A DNA stretch of 64,000 bases from Pseudoscleropodium purum (GCA_963969395.1 OZ017804.1:20460001-20524000), one strand, 5' to 3'; positions 1 to 13,840 are shown, counted from the stretch's first letter. The notes: a model not told the origin generated them from the sequence alone. Made by a program: numbers and translations.

Positions 1-2655
1 TGAATCCCTCCATTTGTGTCCCACCCACCATAAGTCTCCATGTCAATGTTTCGATCTGAAGCTGGTGTCCAATACTGAATTTGGATTTATTTTATGTGCG
101 ATGGATCTGGATTCGGCTTTGTAATCGCCCTTGCAAGCCAAAATAGCTTTGGGTCACCATCTGTAGGGCGCACTACAACAAATGAACCTGCATGCGTATC
201 ACGTACAATACGAAATGAAGGTGGAGGACGATCACGCCTATGTCCAACAAAGGGGCGATCCTCTGCTTCTTCTTCATTCATTGTGCCATCTCTTTGCCTT
301 CAGTCAACGTCGTCATGAGTGACTCTAGAAGTAGGCCAAAAAGCATCTAATAGCCTCTCTCGCACTTGTAGAGGTGCATCAAATGCAGCTCTAACACCCA
401 CCCAATACTTCTTGATGGGATCGTTTTTTCGTCTAAATTCTCCAGAGGCATCGTCGTTGGCCATTTGGTTCCAATAAGCAATGAAACCATTTAATCCTTT
501 CTTTACCTCAACAAAGGCTTTAATCTGCTCCGGTTTTAGAGGTAGTGGACTACCATTGGGTACTTTAGGACGCCCATCTTCAGTCTCATTCCACAACCGA
601 ATTCCTTTGCCATTTTCCGGCAACCAGTCCTTGTCAATGCAAAGGTCCTTATACTCCATTATGGGCCATCCATCAAAATTCATAGAAAACTTGAACTGTT
701 GGGAAAAAGAATGACCTTCTAAAAAATTTCCACCTATGCCCAAATATCCATGCACAAATGTCTTGAAGTCCGGAACCTCCTCTATAAGATGAGGAATTAC
801 GGGGTGTGATTCACAATCCATAAATGATTTCATCAACTTCGGAAGTGTTGGGTAGTCATTCATTTTCAACTTCGTGCTCCATCGACCAAAAAGAGCATCG
901 ATGTCTTCGTGAGTATGCCCAACAATAAGGAAATTTATGTATACCTCCTTGAAAATGCTTTTGTACACTAGCAAAGAGCAATAGGCAAAAACCCATCGGT
1001 TCTTGTTGTCTCCAGAGCAATTATCAAGCTGCAAAGTTAATATTGGTGGAAGAGGATGAGCCAAAAGTGATTCATCAAAAGGGGGAAGTAGTGAATCCAA
1101 GCAAGCTTCCGAACCACTCAAAAGCGCCTTTGTTAACAAGGATTGCCCTTCTTCTACTGAAAATAAATTGTGGGAAGAATTCTTTGGAGGTGTTTCTAAA
1201 TCACGCAATAATTTTGCAATAGATCCAACAGTATGGTTTGAGTCTGTTGGAAATATGTTGAGGCCATAGTGTGCATATTGGACATCACCATGACCATGTG
1301 CTATCATACCCGTCACAGCAATGGGCATCTTCATAAAAGGATCTATCGACTTGGTCTTGTGAGAGAAGTGTGGCAAAGCCGTCTTGGAGTGATCCATTTT
1401 GTCATGAATGATAGTGAGCATTTTGTTATGGTATTTTTCAGATATATAACGATTTGCATAGTACAATTCTCTATGTGCCCTTTGGCCTACAAGGTGAATA
1501 TTTAAAAGTGTAGACCACTTTTCTTGTGCAACCGAAAATGGAGTGCATGCACATCTGAGTTGCTTGTATCGATCACACAAGCCACAACGCGCAAAAGTAT
1601 CTCCTCGAGCCTTTGGTGCATACTCTGGAAAAGAAGCACACCGAATGTTGCTCAAGCCACTAGATGATATTGGCTGTAAATTCAACATTGCATTGGCCTC
1701 ATTGAGGATTGGCAATTGGTCACGCCAACGAAATGGTGATGGCAAAACCATTGCGGTCACTTTCTCTCCAGACTCCATTGTCCTAGTTTTATGTGGCATT
1801 TTGTCTGCATTTGACACAAGCAATGTCCGAAGCGTGGCAGTTGCTTGCAAGGTATGTGTACGGGGTTTCTTGGACCCCGAATTCCCGTGCCCCTCTGCTT
1901 GCTTCCCAGCTCTAGCCATTTCCTTGTACCTATAGAAAGTTGCTTTTGATATACCGTGGATGGTGTACCAAGCTAGATGACACACTTCCCTTCCTTTCAA
2001 GGTGATACAATCCTTGCCGTCGTTGTCTTTGTGGATTTGCTGATGTACCTCAAGAAGACACTTCTTGCGGGCATACACTCCGTCATTCACATGAAGTTGG
2101 CATCGGATGGCTTGAATTTGTCCACGTGGGAAAGGCTGTAAGCACTTTTTCACACAACATGTTATAGTTGATACTTCAACAATAGACTGCACTGTAAGGA
2201 GGGATTCCTTTTTTGGAGGAAGATTAGGCTCAAGCCTTTCACGCATGCTTTCATACCGTCGAAGTCCTTTACGAACTCTTCTGTTCGCGGTAGACACAGC
2301 TATATTGTAAATGTACGTTTGGTCATGGTCATACAAACTGGCACCATTCAGAAATACTTGTTTAATGTGCCAAGATCGCATTGACCACATCCAAGAGGAC
2401 GGAACTTCCTCTTCACATAAAGACTTTGCAATTTGAATGGCCACTCGATCATCACCCAAAGGCTCTCCATTTGTATCGATGACAAGCTCGGGATCCACAT
2501 TATAACAAATTGCATTTGCGACATCATCCCCAGCATCGTTTCTGATAGTGACTGGCATCGTATTCCATTTTGCTCGAGGAATTCCATCACACTGAAAAAC
2601 TCCTTCAGGTAGTGTAGGTACAGAAGTTGTAAACTCTTCAGGTGTATGAAATGTT
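1..2655 (-). pseudogene. DUF7869-type transposase-like relic (spliced, interrupted by stops)
   Basis: A long reading frame runs on the minus strand from a splice acceptor (ttcttgcag, intron side of 2656) to a TGA at 300-302. It continues in the same frame past that stop (residues GHRRDRPPPSF, SFVVVRPTDGDPKLFW), through a TAA near 84-86, to the window edge (IQIQYWTP). The roughly 785 codons before the first stop contain a Cys cluster (CGLCDRYKQLRCAC, about residues 364-377), IHDKMDHSK (about 422-430), LQLDNCSGDNKNRW (about 548-561) and GHTHEDIDALFGRWS (about 586-600). This motif set resembles the DUF7869 proteins that are multicopy in non-seed plants. The conserved acidic residues in three blocks suggest an RNase-H-like transposase fold, but that is inference. 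Upstream exons were not found. The two stops and the multicopy nature argue for a dead element gene. Confidence 0.75.
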
Positions 2656-2929
2656 CTGCAAGAAAAAGTACCCAAAATATTAATTTAAATACACATCCCT
2701 TAAACAACTGATGATGCTAGAGTATTAGAAATGTATCATCAACTTGATGAAAAGTAAGAATAGATAAGATATAGATGGACTGACTCTAAAGAATTTAAAA
2801 ATGTATCGTGTCAACTTTCATCTAATGTCAAAAGTAATGTAATCTGATTTTGAATAGTTTATCGTTGAGTCAATGATAAATACTATAAGCTTGCAATAGG
2901 TCTAAGGTAAAAAAAGCCATTGGCACTTT
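2656..2929. other. Non-coding stretch between the relic and the left arm
   Basis: This holds the 3' end of the intron upstream of the minus-strand relic (acceptor at 2656-2660). At 2858-2880 it has one palindrome of the same type as the arrays in the arms (TTTATCGTTGA, G, TCAATGATAAA). This copy lies outside the inverted repeat. No coding potential is seen. Confidence 0.6.
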
Positions 2930-3129
2930 CTAAATGCTTCATAAACAGTCTTCTAATATGATCAACTCTATATCACATCAATATACTGAGATTCATATTC
3001 TAAATTTCTAGAATTGTTTAGTTATCGGTGAGTTGACGATAACTTTGATGATAGAAAATAACATACAAAGTGATCATTTATATATTTCAGGCTAGCAATT
3101 ACAATTGATTATTGTGAAATGAACACACC

Positions 3130-3800
3130 CTCAGATTTGAGTAAAAGTCATCATTGACTCAACGATAACTTTGTATATATTTCACAAAAGTTGATTATTG
3201 TGAAATGAATGCACCTTTGGATTCTACCAAAAGTTATCATTGACTCAACGATAACTTTGCATATATTTCTCGGTAGTTGATTATTGTGAAACGAATGCAC
3301 CCTCGGATTTGAATAAAAGTTATCATTGACTCAACGATAACTTGGCATATATTTCACAAAAGTTGATTATTGTGAAATGAACGCATCTTCGGATTTGAAT
3401 AAAAGTTATCGTTGACTCAACGATAACTTTGCATATATTTCTTGACAATGGATTATTGTGAAATGAACGCACCTCTGGAATCTACCAAAAGTTATCGTTG
3501 ACTCAATGATAACTTTGGATATAGTTCACAACAGTTGACTATTGTAAAATGAACGCACCTTTGAATTCTATTAAAAGTTATCGTTGACTCAACGATAACT
3601 TTGCATATATTTCTTGACAATGGATTATTGCGAAATGAACGCACCTCTGGAATCTACCAAAAGTTATCGTTGACTCAATGATAACTTTGGATATAGTTCA
3701 CAATAGTTGATTATTGTGAAATGAACGCACCTTTGGATTCTACCAAAAGTTATTGTTGACTCAATGATAACTTTGGATATAGTTCACGACAGTTGATTAT
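3130..3800. repeat. 86-bp tandem array with palindromic TGACTCA core, 8 units (left arm)
   Basis: Eight units occur with dyads starting near 3142, 3229, 3315, 3401, 3487, 3574, 3661 and 3747. Each contains an almost perfect 25-27 nt palindrome with half-site AAGTTATCGTTGA and core TTGACTCAA. The spacers alternate between two types (GCATATATTTC... and GGATATAGTTCAC...). A further diverged dyad is at 3020-3044. Confidence 0.9.
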
Positions 3801-3889
3801 AACTAATACAAAGCAATATACCTCGCGATTATAACATTCAAAAACACAATGCACTTCGAGATGGACCTAACATGGGTTCTTTTCACATA

Positions 3890-4860
3890 AATTTTGCTTC
3901 AACAACATCTACATGGGGCTACATGACCAAAGACTCTTTTCCGGTTGAGAAAATATGAGGAAGCGTATTTTGCAATTGGAACAATACAATGGACACCGCA
4001 CTTCCTAACATGAATTCCTTTCATACTGATTTTGTTGGAGCGACATCCACATGGGGTTGCATGATCGAAGACTACAATGTGATCTACAAAAAATACGAAG
4101 TGTACTTCGCACTTACAACAATGCAAAATACACCACGCTTCCTCATGGACCCAACATAAAATCTGAATACTAATTTCTTAAGAGGAATATCTACAGGGGG
4201 TTGCATGACCAAAAACTACAATATTCTCCGCACAATAATTGAAAAGGGAATTTTGCAATTGCAACAACGCAAAAGACACTATGTTCTTCATACACTAAAA
4301 ATGAATTCTTCCTATATCAATTTCATAAGAGCGGCATCTACATGGAGTTGCATGATGAAGGACTAAAATTTCCTCCGTAGAAAATATGAAGCGTACTCCA
4401 ATTACAACAATGCAAAATACACTGCGCTCTCATGGACTCATCATAAATTCCGTTCATACCAATTTCTTAAGAGCAACATCTACATGGAGTTGCATGACCG
4501 AAGACTACAATTTTCTCCAAACAATAATTGGAAGCATACTTCGCGATTACAACAATACAAAGACACCACCTTTCCTCATACACCCAACATGAATTCAAGA
4601 CATACCAACTTCAAAATAACATGTATATAGGGTTGTATGACCGAAGATTGCATTTCTCTCGGCGGAAATGAGAAAAGCAGTTGTGACACTTGTGATTACA
4701 ACATTGAAAACCTAAATGCGTCTCCTCACAGATTCAATATGAACTACTTCCACACCAATTTCTTAAGAGCAATGGCTACATGTATGCAGATGCTTCTATG
4801 TTTCAAAACAAACAACAACGGCAACACATTGGTAATGCTACAACCTATTTGAGGATAATG
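3890..4860. repeat. Tandem array of about 143 bp, six to seven diverged units (left arm)
   Basis: The marker ACATGGGGTTGCATGA and its variants recur near 3911, 4049, 4192, 4340, 4482 and 4626, a period of 138-148 bp. Each unit also carries TTTCTTAAGAG and ATGCAAAATACAC-like blocks. Short ORFs here are by-products of the repeat. The mirror copy is at about 12870-13840. Confidence 0.8.
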
Positions 4861-7161
4861 GCACTTACTCGAAACTCATAGCAACGTCCACGCTCGCCAC
4901 TGAAACTGTCAAACTTGGGCCAGAAGATGTTGGAATACAATACGCCGCAGTCCGTAAGAGTACAAGAAAGCTCAACAAAGGAAAATGAACAAGTCAGCTA
5001 CAGAAAGACTGATTAATTTTGATGTGAAATTGGCACAGAAGATGGAGGTTCCGGAGAAGGTAGACAGAGCTTCTAGAGAGTAGGCGCGGAAATACTTGAG
5101 CAAAATGTTCTGGATTTTTGTATTTCCCTCAAATTCCTCAACATCATTCCACATCGGCGTACAACTTCTCTGACATCACTTAACGCTTTGAGCAATGTTA
5201 GCACATTCCTTGTCAGGTTTACACCATTGGAGTGCGGCGCCTTTAGTATGGAATCAACAACAGATTTGCCAACATTATAATGTTTATTAATAGTGTATAT
5301 ATTTATTCACATTCTTTGGATGATATTTGATGAATTTATGAAGGGCTGACATACCATGAAACAATACTTCCCAACAGCTACACACTTAAAGTAGGGGGCT
5401 CAAAAATCATTCATCTAAAGAAAAAGATGCATTTTTATTATTTTCGTTATTTTTGATATTTCGTTACAATATAACAAAATAAAAAAATAACATAAATAAC
5501 AAAATAACAATATGACAAAATTAAAAAATTAAAAAAACAAGTATTACTCAAATAAATACTAAAAATAAAAAAAAATTTGAATTTTAAATTTTAAATTTTA
5601 AAATTTAAAATTTAAAATTAAAATTAAAATTCAAAATTTTAAAATTTTAAATTAACAATATAATAAAATAACAATGTAAAAAAATAACAATATAACAATA
5701 TAACAATTATACTACTAAAATCATAACTCCCATTGTAATATTGCAAATGCTACCATTAATACTAAGGACTACTGCTTGTTATGCTACGCATTCATTGTAT
5801 CACATTGGTAAAATTATGATACATTTCAATAGAATGCATGATAATGATTTCAATAAGTCTTTAAAATAATTATTTTAAATTTTTGGTAAAAGTACTTTCA
5901 ATTATGCATATGTAGATATCATATTTTTTCACAATGTGATATTTCAAAAATACAGTAGCAATTTGCATCACCTTTGTAATATCACTTATTACAAAGAGTG
6001 ATATTATAGAAATAATATAGTTGTTGCAATTAAGGTGATATTAAAGAAGATTTGTAGGGTGATATTATAGAGGTAGCAATTCCATTGCTTCTCTTGGCTT
6101 ACATTTCTATGATTTTGTGCTTTTGTGAGTTTTGAGCTTTCATGATTTCCATTTTCAATTGCTATTATCAAATGATTTTGAGAAATTTATTCAATTCAAG
6201 CAATTTTGAATTTCACAACAATTAAGCTATTTACAAAGTTTTTGATATTTATAAGTTTTTCTTTTCAATTCTTCAATTTGAGGTGCCATTCTTTGTAAAA
6301 AATTGAGTCAAATTTCTAATGCATTCTAATATACGTGTATCCCTCATAGTATTTACTATTGCATATATTTCATTCATCATTCCATAAATTCCTATTGTAC
6401 ATTTCAATATATGTTTACTTGTACAGGAAATTATACAAAGATTTTTGTAAATTTTAATTAAAGATTTATTGAATTTTTTTCGCATTTCAAGTGGAAAGTG
6501 AATACGCTCAGCAAGACGTAGTCGGAATTGAAACAAAGTGTTTTTTTCTTTGGAAAATGACGGTGCTTTCATGAAAACACAGAGAGAACAAACAATTAGG
6601 TTGGCTCACTCAGCAAACTAATTAAATGAACCGGTAACTAAATTAATAAAATGAAATATGGTGTTAAGGCAGGTACCCCAAAAATCGACACTTTTATGAA
6701 TTGTGTCTAGTTATTATTGTTAGACTAGTCAAATTTTCATATTTTCCTATTGGCAAGTGAAAGGAAGTTCTAGTGTACTAAAAAACATGACACTTGGATA
6801 CCATATGCATAAGTTATGGAGGGTCAAAGTTCTTTTTGGTAGATGTTCTCAAATCATTTATTCAACATATGTACATATTGATTTGGGATATGTACACAAA
6901 GAGATGGTGATGGTTTTAAGTAGGGTGCAATTTTGGGTGTACTCACCTTAGTTCTTTATATTGATGAAGTGTCCGGAATTTCCCAATCCTTAGAAGAAAT
7001 CCTCTCTACAACCCACAATCACCAACATGGGTAAGTAACTCCACAATAGTTTGTCAAGGACTTGGGATTATAAATTCATTTTCAAGCTAATTATGTAATT
7101 ATAAAGAGTGAATTATTATTGTTAGTAATTTTTTGAAAAGAAATAGGCTTTAGGCCTCACC

Positions 7162-7832
7162 TTGCCAAATATCATATTCATGGTCATGGATTGGTGGCAA
7201 TCTTTGCACTCCAAGATGGCCTTGTTGGTTTTGAATATATTCAAGCCGATACTTCGAGGAGAAACGTATCGATTGTTTGGATGGTTGAAAAGTGTTGGAG
7301 TGGGTTTAACTTCTGATGAACTCAATTACCTGCCCAAATCAATTCCTATTAATAGTACCAATTTCTTCATCACTAGAGAATGCTTCCTAGCTTTTAGAAG
7401 AGCAAGGTTTAATAATAGGGTCACACTAGAAGATGAAGAGCTTCAAGGTACATTCCCTTACATGTTTCACACTAGGTGTACTGCCTTTGTTACACAATAT
7501 AAAAATGAGACTATCTTTGTTCATCAAGTGAAGTTTAGTAGGAAATTACAGGATCTCTGGGCAACTGTACACTGACATATGAAGATTTCGTAAGTCATCA
7601 TTTATTTAAGTCGAGTTTGATAAGAAGTGAAACTTTCAAGAATTTGGATATATCAATGGCAAAGCACTTAACAATGCGATTGAAGAAAATAATTGGCTCT
7701 GAAATGCCTATCCTTGAAAATTTCGATTGGAGACGGGAATGGTTGTATTTTCATGCAGCTTCTACTCTTGACTACCTCAACGAAGACCTTGTGCTCCTCC
7801 AAGGTGATGGAGAAAACATTGCAGTGCGATAG
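7162..7832 (+). pseudogene. Unrecognised gene remnant in the spacer
   Basis: Two ORFs of 137 and 71 codons lie next to each other in different frames. The first holds LTSDELNYLPKSIPINSTNF and a basic Phe-rich stretch (ECFLAFRRARFNNRVTLEDEEL). The second ends FDWRREWLYFHAASTLDYL. They could be exons or frameshifted pieces of one gene. A short stretch between them (7576-7616) contains a stop. I do not recognise the family. Confidence 0.35.
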
Positions 7833-8752
7833 TATGTTCTTATTCCATCCTCATTGTCATTGGGCTTAGCAGAAGGCCATGTTGAACAGAAGATGTAAAT
7901 AATGCTTCATATTGATGGAATTGAAAGTAGTTGAAAAAGCTGATCGATGTTGCTCTTTGGACCAATGCTTGTTAGTATTTCCTTATATATCTCTGCTTTT
8001 ATTTCAATTCCTTCATCACCGAATCAGATTCATGGAAGGGAACAAGATGCACATTCTCGTTTAGTATTGATTAGGCGACATTAAACTTGTTGTTGAGGCT
8101 AGGTAGTCAACACAAGGTCAACTGGGAGATTAGTTTTATGAAGAATCCATTTGGATGGCTATTATGGGAGATGTAAACTTTTTCAAGATTAAATGCAGGC
8201 TTTGCGGAGTATGTGCAGACTTTGTGTTCTTAATTGAATCTATGTATATTCAAATCTGTAGATTCAACTTTCTTTGGTGTGTAATTATTGTTGGTGTGTG
8301 TTTATTATCAAATACAAGTTTCGTGTTCCATATAGAACATGCTTAGGTTAGATTACTTCTCAAGCAGTTCGATTGACTGGAACTGATGTCCTGTCCTTCG
8401 AGCGATGTAGTTCCCCTTGCTTGTAATGTAATGTGCTAGAATGTTGATTTTCTCCAACCCTAAATTCAATGAATAACAAAAAGGTGTTGATGTTTGAGGG
8501 AGATTCGAACACTTGGTTGCCTGCGGTTCCCTTGCTACACTCGTATCCTATCGTTACGGTTGGAGGTGGGTTCTGATGTGATGACAGTGTACTCATTATG
8601 CAATTTGTAGATACTTTAAGTCATCAAGATTGTGAAGGAAGCCTTTGAATTCACTTGCAACGGTCTCTAAACTATGTTTCCAATGGGAGTGGAGATAAAG
8701 TTTTCCACCAAGGATTGCGGAGTTCCAGACATTTAGTCAATGTAAAAAGCGA

Positions 8753-9031
8753 ATGACAATGCAGTTACGTCGAGCTTATTATTTTCCAGGGCGGCTGTAC
8801 CCAGCTTCAAAGGCAACTATTTTGTACCCTCAAAGATCGATTCAGGTGTTCAAACCGGCTGATTTCAACCATATTCTGAGGATGATAACGCACATGTTTA
8901 ATTGCGGCAGTGAATTTCTAGCTCCTCCATGTTTGATCTATAATGCTGAGCCCGATGGCAATCTTTTTCAAGTTGTTTGCAAAGGACGGAAGGGTTCGAT
9001 TTGGAGTCTCATTGGGGGATTACAACTGTGA
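8753..9031 (+). CDS. Short hypothetical ORF (92 codons)
   Basis: Open frame with residues such as LYPASKATILYPQRS and MITHMFNCGSEFLAPPCL. There is no recognised domain and no neighbouring partner. It may be an exon of a degenerate gene or a chance ORF. It sits within the spacer of the inverted repeat. Confidence 0.2.
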   Translation: MTMQLRRAYYFPGRLYPASKATILYPQRSIQVFKPADFNHILRMITHMFNCGSEFLAPPCLIYNAEPDGNLFQVVCKGRKGSIWSLIGGLQL

Positions 9032-10069
9032 ATTTTAAGAGAGAAAAAAATTTGGGCACAATGGGAGATCCTGAACGTCAATTTTGATATTCCAACACTT
9101 TAGTTCTGAATCGTTAATGCCTACCAGTCCTAGATTTTTGACCGTTATATGCATATTTGTCACAATTTTTGGAGCTGGAATCGTGCCAATTTAATTAATG
9201 AAGTTCACCATTCTTTGTTATAACTTAAGAAATTTGTCCCTGTTTCTGGGTTTGTGCTTTCCGCATTCTGATTGTAGCATCTGTTGTTGTCGATACCTTG
9301 TTGCGTTGTCAGTTGAATGACTGTACTTGCAAGTGCTTCTAAGTTATAGATTAAGTTATAACTTTCCATCCCTAGAATTTATTGAGGAGGGTTAATTTGC
9401 GTCATGAGTTCCTCACTGGACGATACGGATCGCTTCATCCCTAGGACCTACTTTGTTGTCAACCTTGAAAGGCTACTTGCAGGGCGGGTTTCTTCATAGG
9501 CTAAATTTTCACATGTGTAAAAATAGGCAACAGAAGGTATGCATAATTTTCTGGATTTTTTTTCCACAACACAAAATCACTAAGAATTTTTTAGTGGAAG
9601 ATAGGCTTTCTTGCATGCCGGTGATATAGACCTTCCTCTTTCCAACTATTGTAAGGGCTGGTTGCAAAATTCACCAAGGGTGTTTGCAATATTGATAGTC
9701 TTGTTAGCCAATTATAATGAGCCACAATTGCATTGGGAAATGTGCCATAATTAGTCATCACTTTTGTGTTCTACACAAAAAGAAAATAGCTTACATTGCT
9801 AGAATGAAGTGTTAGTTAGGGATGGGTTGCCTCCTACAACTTAACCCTAAAGTAAGCTTAACATGAGATTTTCTTATTGTCAAATGACTCTTAGAAGCAA
9901 TGCAAATATGTTAATTATTCCCTCAACATCTAAGGGTTCATGAATAGATACATCAACCTATAACATGCACAATGATTGGTTTCCTTTGTTGACATTATTG
10001 AATTTTTTTTTAAAAATTCTATATAAAGACATATGTGGAAAATGGAGAAAAAAAAATATTTTTCTTTTA

Positions 10070-10340
10070 CAAAGTATGAATTTGTTATAATTTTTTTGAA
10101 GTTTGTTGCCCAATTAGCCCAAAACAATCCTTAGACGATCCCAAACCCCCCCCAAAGTGTATGTATAATGGTCATCTCACCACCTACAATAGTCACAATA
10201 TTTTCTAACATGACCATGATATGAAGGAATAAAAAAGTTCCTTTCTTGTCACAAATTTATACTAAAAAAATGGAAGTTCCTTCTATAGTTACTAATAATT
10301 CCTTCACCATCAATCAAGACATTGATTGTGGCCACTAATC
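10070..10340. repeat. Dispersed repeat, copy 1
   Basis: This aligns with 51355-51620 in the same orientation. Shared blocks include GAATTTGTTAT, TTTTTGAAGTTTGTT, the ACAATATT block before ATGAAGG, and GACATTGATTGTG. The second copy follows an LTR-retrotransposon primer-binding site, so this copy is probably a retroelement leader fragment. Confidence 0.65.
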
Positions 10341-12869
10341 CTAACTAATTAGCTCAAATCTCTATTATTGCACATTTTTTGTCAAGAGTTGATATAAGCC
10401 ACTATGTTGTGTCATTTTTTGGGTTTCTACATTGGACGTTTTGCTTGTCACAGTTTCATTTACCTTGCATCAAATTGTACAATGGAAAAGTGAGCTTGTG
10501 TGTGTGTATCCTTGAAAAATTCAACCTCTAATTTTTGTATCAAAGGAATCACTCTTATATATTATTTTTACATTATATCAGCCTATTTCTTTTCAAAAAA
10601 TTACTAACAATAATAATTCACTCTTTATAATTACATAATTAGCTTGAAAATGAATTTATAATCCCAAGTCCTTGACAAACTATTGTGGAGTTACTTACCC
10701 ATGTTGGTGATTGTGGGTTGTAGAGAGGATTTCTTCTAAGGATTGGGAAATTCCGGACACTTCATCAATATAAAGAACTAAGGTGAGTACACCCAAAATT
10801 GCACCCTACTTAAAACCATCACCATCTCTTTGTGTACATATCCCAAATCAATATGTACATATGTTGAATAAATGATTTGAGAACATCTACCAAAAAGAAC
10901 TTTGACCCTCCATAACTTATGCATATGGTATCCAAGTGTCATGTTTTTTAGTACACTAGAACTTCCTTTCACTTGCCAATAGGAAAATATGAAAATTTGA
11001 CTAGTCTAACAATAATAACTAGACACAATTCATAAAAGTGTCGATTTTTGGGGTACCTGCCTTAACACCATATTTCATTTTATTAATTTAGTTACCGGTT
11101 CATTTAATTAGTTTGCTGAGTGAGCCAACCTAATTGTTTGTTCTCTCTGTGTTTTCATGAAAGCACCGTCATTTTCCAAAGAAAAAAACACTTTGTTTCA
11201 ATTCCGACTACGTCTTGCTGAGCGTATTCACTTTCCACTTGAAATGCGAAAAAAATTCAATAAATCTTTAATTAAAATTTACAAAAATCTTTGTATAATT
11301 TCCTGTACAAGTAAACATATATTGAAATGTACAATAGGAATTTATGGAATGATGAATGAAATATATGCAATAGTAAATACTATGAGGGATACACGTATAT
11401 TAGAATGCATTAGAAATTTGACTCAATTTTTTACAAAGAATGGCACCTCAAATTGAAGAATTGAAAAGAAAAACTTATAAATATCAAAAACTTTGTAAAT
11501 AGCTTAATTGTTGTGAAATTCAAAATTGCTTGAATTGAATAAATTTCTCAAAATCATTTGATAATAGCAATTGAAAATGGAAATCATGAAAGCTCAAAAC
11601 TCACAAAAGCACAAAATCATAGAAATGTAAGCCAAGAGAAGCAATGGAATTGCTACCTCTATAATATCACCCTACAAATCTTCTTTAATATCACCTTAAT
11701 TGCAACAACTATATTATTTCTATAATATCACTCTTTGTAATAAGTGATATTACAAAGGTGATGCAAATTGCTACTGTATTTTTGAAATATCACATTGTGA
11801 AAAAATATGATATCTACATATGCATAATTGAAAGTACTTTTACCAAAAATTTAAAATAATTATTTTAAAGACTTATTGAAATCATTATCATGCATTCTAT
11901 TGAAATGTATCATAATTTTACCAATGTGATACAATGAATGCGTAGCATAACAAGCAGTAGTCCTTAGTATTAATGGTAGCATTTGCAATATTACAATGGG
12001 AGTTATGATTTTAGTAGTATGATTGTTATATTGTTATATTGTTATTTTTTTACATTGTTATTTTATTATATTGTTAATTTAAAATTTTAAAATTTTGAAT
12101 TTTAATTTTAATTTTAAATTTAAAATTTTAAAATTTAAAATTTAAAATTCAAATTTTTTTTTATTTTTAGTATTTATTTGAGTAATACTTGTTTTTTTAA
12201 TTTTTTAATTTTGTCATATTGTTATTTTGTTATTTATGTTATTTTTTTATTTTGTTATATTGTAACGAAATATCAAAAATAACGAAAATAATAAAAATGC
12301 ATCTTTTTCTTTAGATGAATGATTTTTGAGCCCCCTACTTTAAGTGTGTAGCTGTTGGGAAGTATTGTTTCATGGTATGTCAGCCCTTCATAAATTCATC
12401 AAATATCATCCAAAGAATGTGAATAAATATATACACTATTAATAAACATTATAATGTTGGCAAATCTGTTGTTGATTCCATACTAAAGGCGCCGCACTCC
12501 AATGGTGTAAACCTGACAAGGAATGTGCTAACATTGCTCAAAGCGTTAAGTGATGTCAGAGAAGTTGTACGCCGATGTGGAATGATGTTGAGGAATTTGA
12601 GGGAAATACAAAAATCCAGAACATTTTGCTCAAGTATTTCCGCGCCTACTCTCTAGAAGCTCTGTCTACCTTCTCCGGAACCTCCATCTTCTGTGCCAAT
12701 TTCACATCAAAATTAATCAGTCTTTCTGTAGCTGACTTGTTCATTTTCCTTTGTTGAGCTTTCTTGTACTCTTACGGACTGCGGCGTATTGTATTCCAAC
12801 ATCTTCTGGCCCAAGTTTGACAGTTTCAGTGGCGAGCGTGGACGTTGCTATGAGTTTCGAGTAAGTGCC

Positions 12870-13840
12870 ATTATCCTCAAATAGGTTGTAGCATTACCAA
12901 TGTGTTGCCGTTGTTGTTTGTTTTGAAACATAGAAGCATCTGCATACATGTAGCCATTGCTCTTAAGAAATTGGTGTGGAAGTAGTTCATATTGAATCTG
13001 TGAGGAGACGCATTTAGGTTTTCAATGTTGTAATCACAAGTGTCACAACTGCTTTTCTCATTTCCGCCGAGAGAAATGCAATCTTCGGTCATACAACCCT
13101 ATATACATGTTATTTTGAAGTTGGTATGTCTTGAATTCATGTTGGGTGTATGAGGAAAGGTGGTGTCTTTGTATTGTTGTAATCGCGAAGTATGCTTCCA
13201 ATTATTGTTTGGAGAAAATTGTAGTCTTCGGTCATGCAACTCCATGTAGATGTTGCTCTTAAGAAATTGGTATGAACGGAATTTATGATGAGTCCATGAG
13301 AGCGCAGTGTATTTTGCATTGTTGTAATTGGAGTACGCTTCATATTTTCTACGGAGGAAATTTTAGTCCTTCATCATGCAACTCCATGTAGATGCCGCTC
13401 TTATGAAATTGATATAGGAAGAATTCATTTTTAGTGTATGAAGAACATAGTGTCTTTTGCGTTGTTGCAATTGCAAAATTCCCTTTTCAATTATTGTGCG
13501 GAGAATATTGTAGTTTTTGGTCATGCAACCCCCTGTAGATATTCCTCTTAAGAAATTAGTATTCAGATTTTATGTTGGGTCCATGAGGAAGCGTGGTGTA
13601 TTTTGCATTGTTGTAAGTGCGAAGTACACTTCGTATTTTTTGTAGATCACATTGTAGTCTTCGATCATGCAACCCCATGTGGATGTCGCTCCAACAAAAT
13701 CAGTATGAAAGGAATTCATGTTAGGAAGTGCGGTGTCCATTGTATTGTTCCAATTGCAAAATACGCTTCCTCATATTTTCTCAACCGGAAAAGAGTCTTT
13801 GGTCATGTAGCCCCATGTAGATGTTGTTGAAGCAAAATTT
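12870..13840. repeat. Tandem array of about 143 bp (right arm copy)
   Basis: Mirror image of the left-arm array. The markers TGCAACCCCATGTAGATG and variants recur at the same period. Confidence 0.8.

Larger units (their letters stand above)
2930..7149. repeat. Left arm of giant inverted repeat (4,220 bp)
   Basis: It matches the reverse complement of 10580-14713 almost base for base. Inside 3899-7149 the paired coordinates sum to 17729 at every point checked. Near the outer end the sum is 17643, because the left arm has one more 86-bp unit. One clear difference seen is 5708 (t) against 12021 (g), a C/T transition. From outside inward the arm holds the 86-bp dyad array, a tandem array of about 143 bp, about 500 bp of unique sequence, a very AT-rich tract (about 5430-5720, full of TTTAAAATTT) and unique sequence. 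Short ORFs occur identically in both arms and none resembles a known protein. Target duplications at the outer ends were not seen. Confidence 0.95.
7150..10579. other. Single-copy spacer between the palindrome arms
   Basis: These 3,430 bp are not repeated in the arms. They hold several short reading frames on the plus strand (7162-7575, 7617-7832, 8753-9031) that I do not recognise, and a dispersed repeat at about 10070-10340. No transposase motif is visible. If the palindrome is a transposon with long terminal repeats, this would be its cargo. Confidence 0.7.

Noticed and set aside
2348..2707. 119-codon minus-strand ORF at the start of the transposase-like relic
   Set aside because: Different frame from the conserved protein and crosses its splice acceptor; a shadow.
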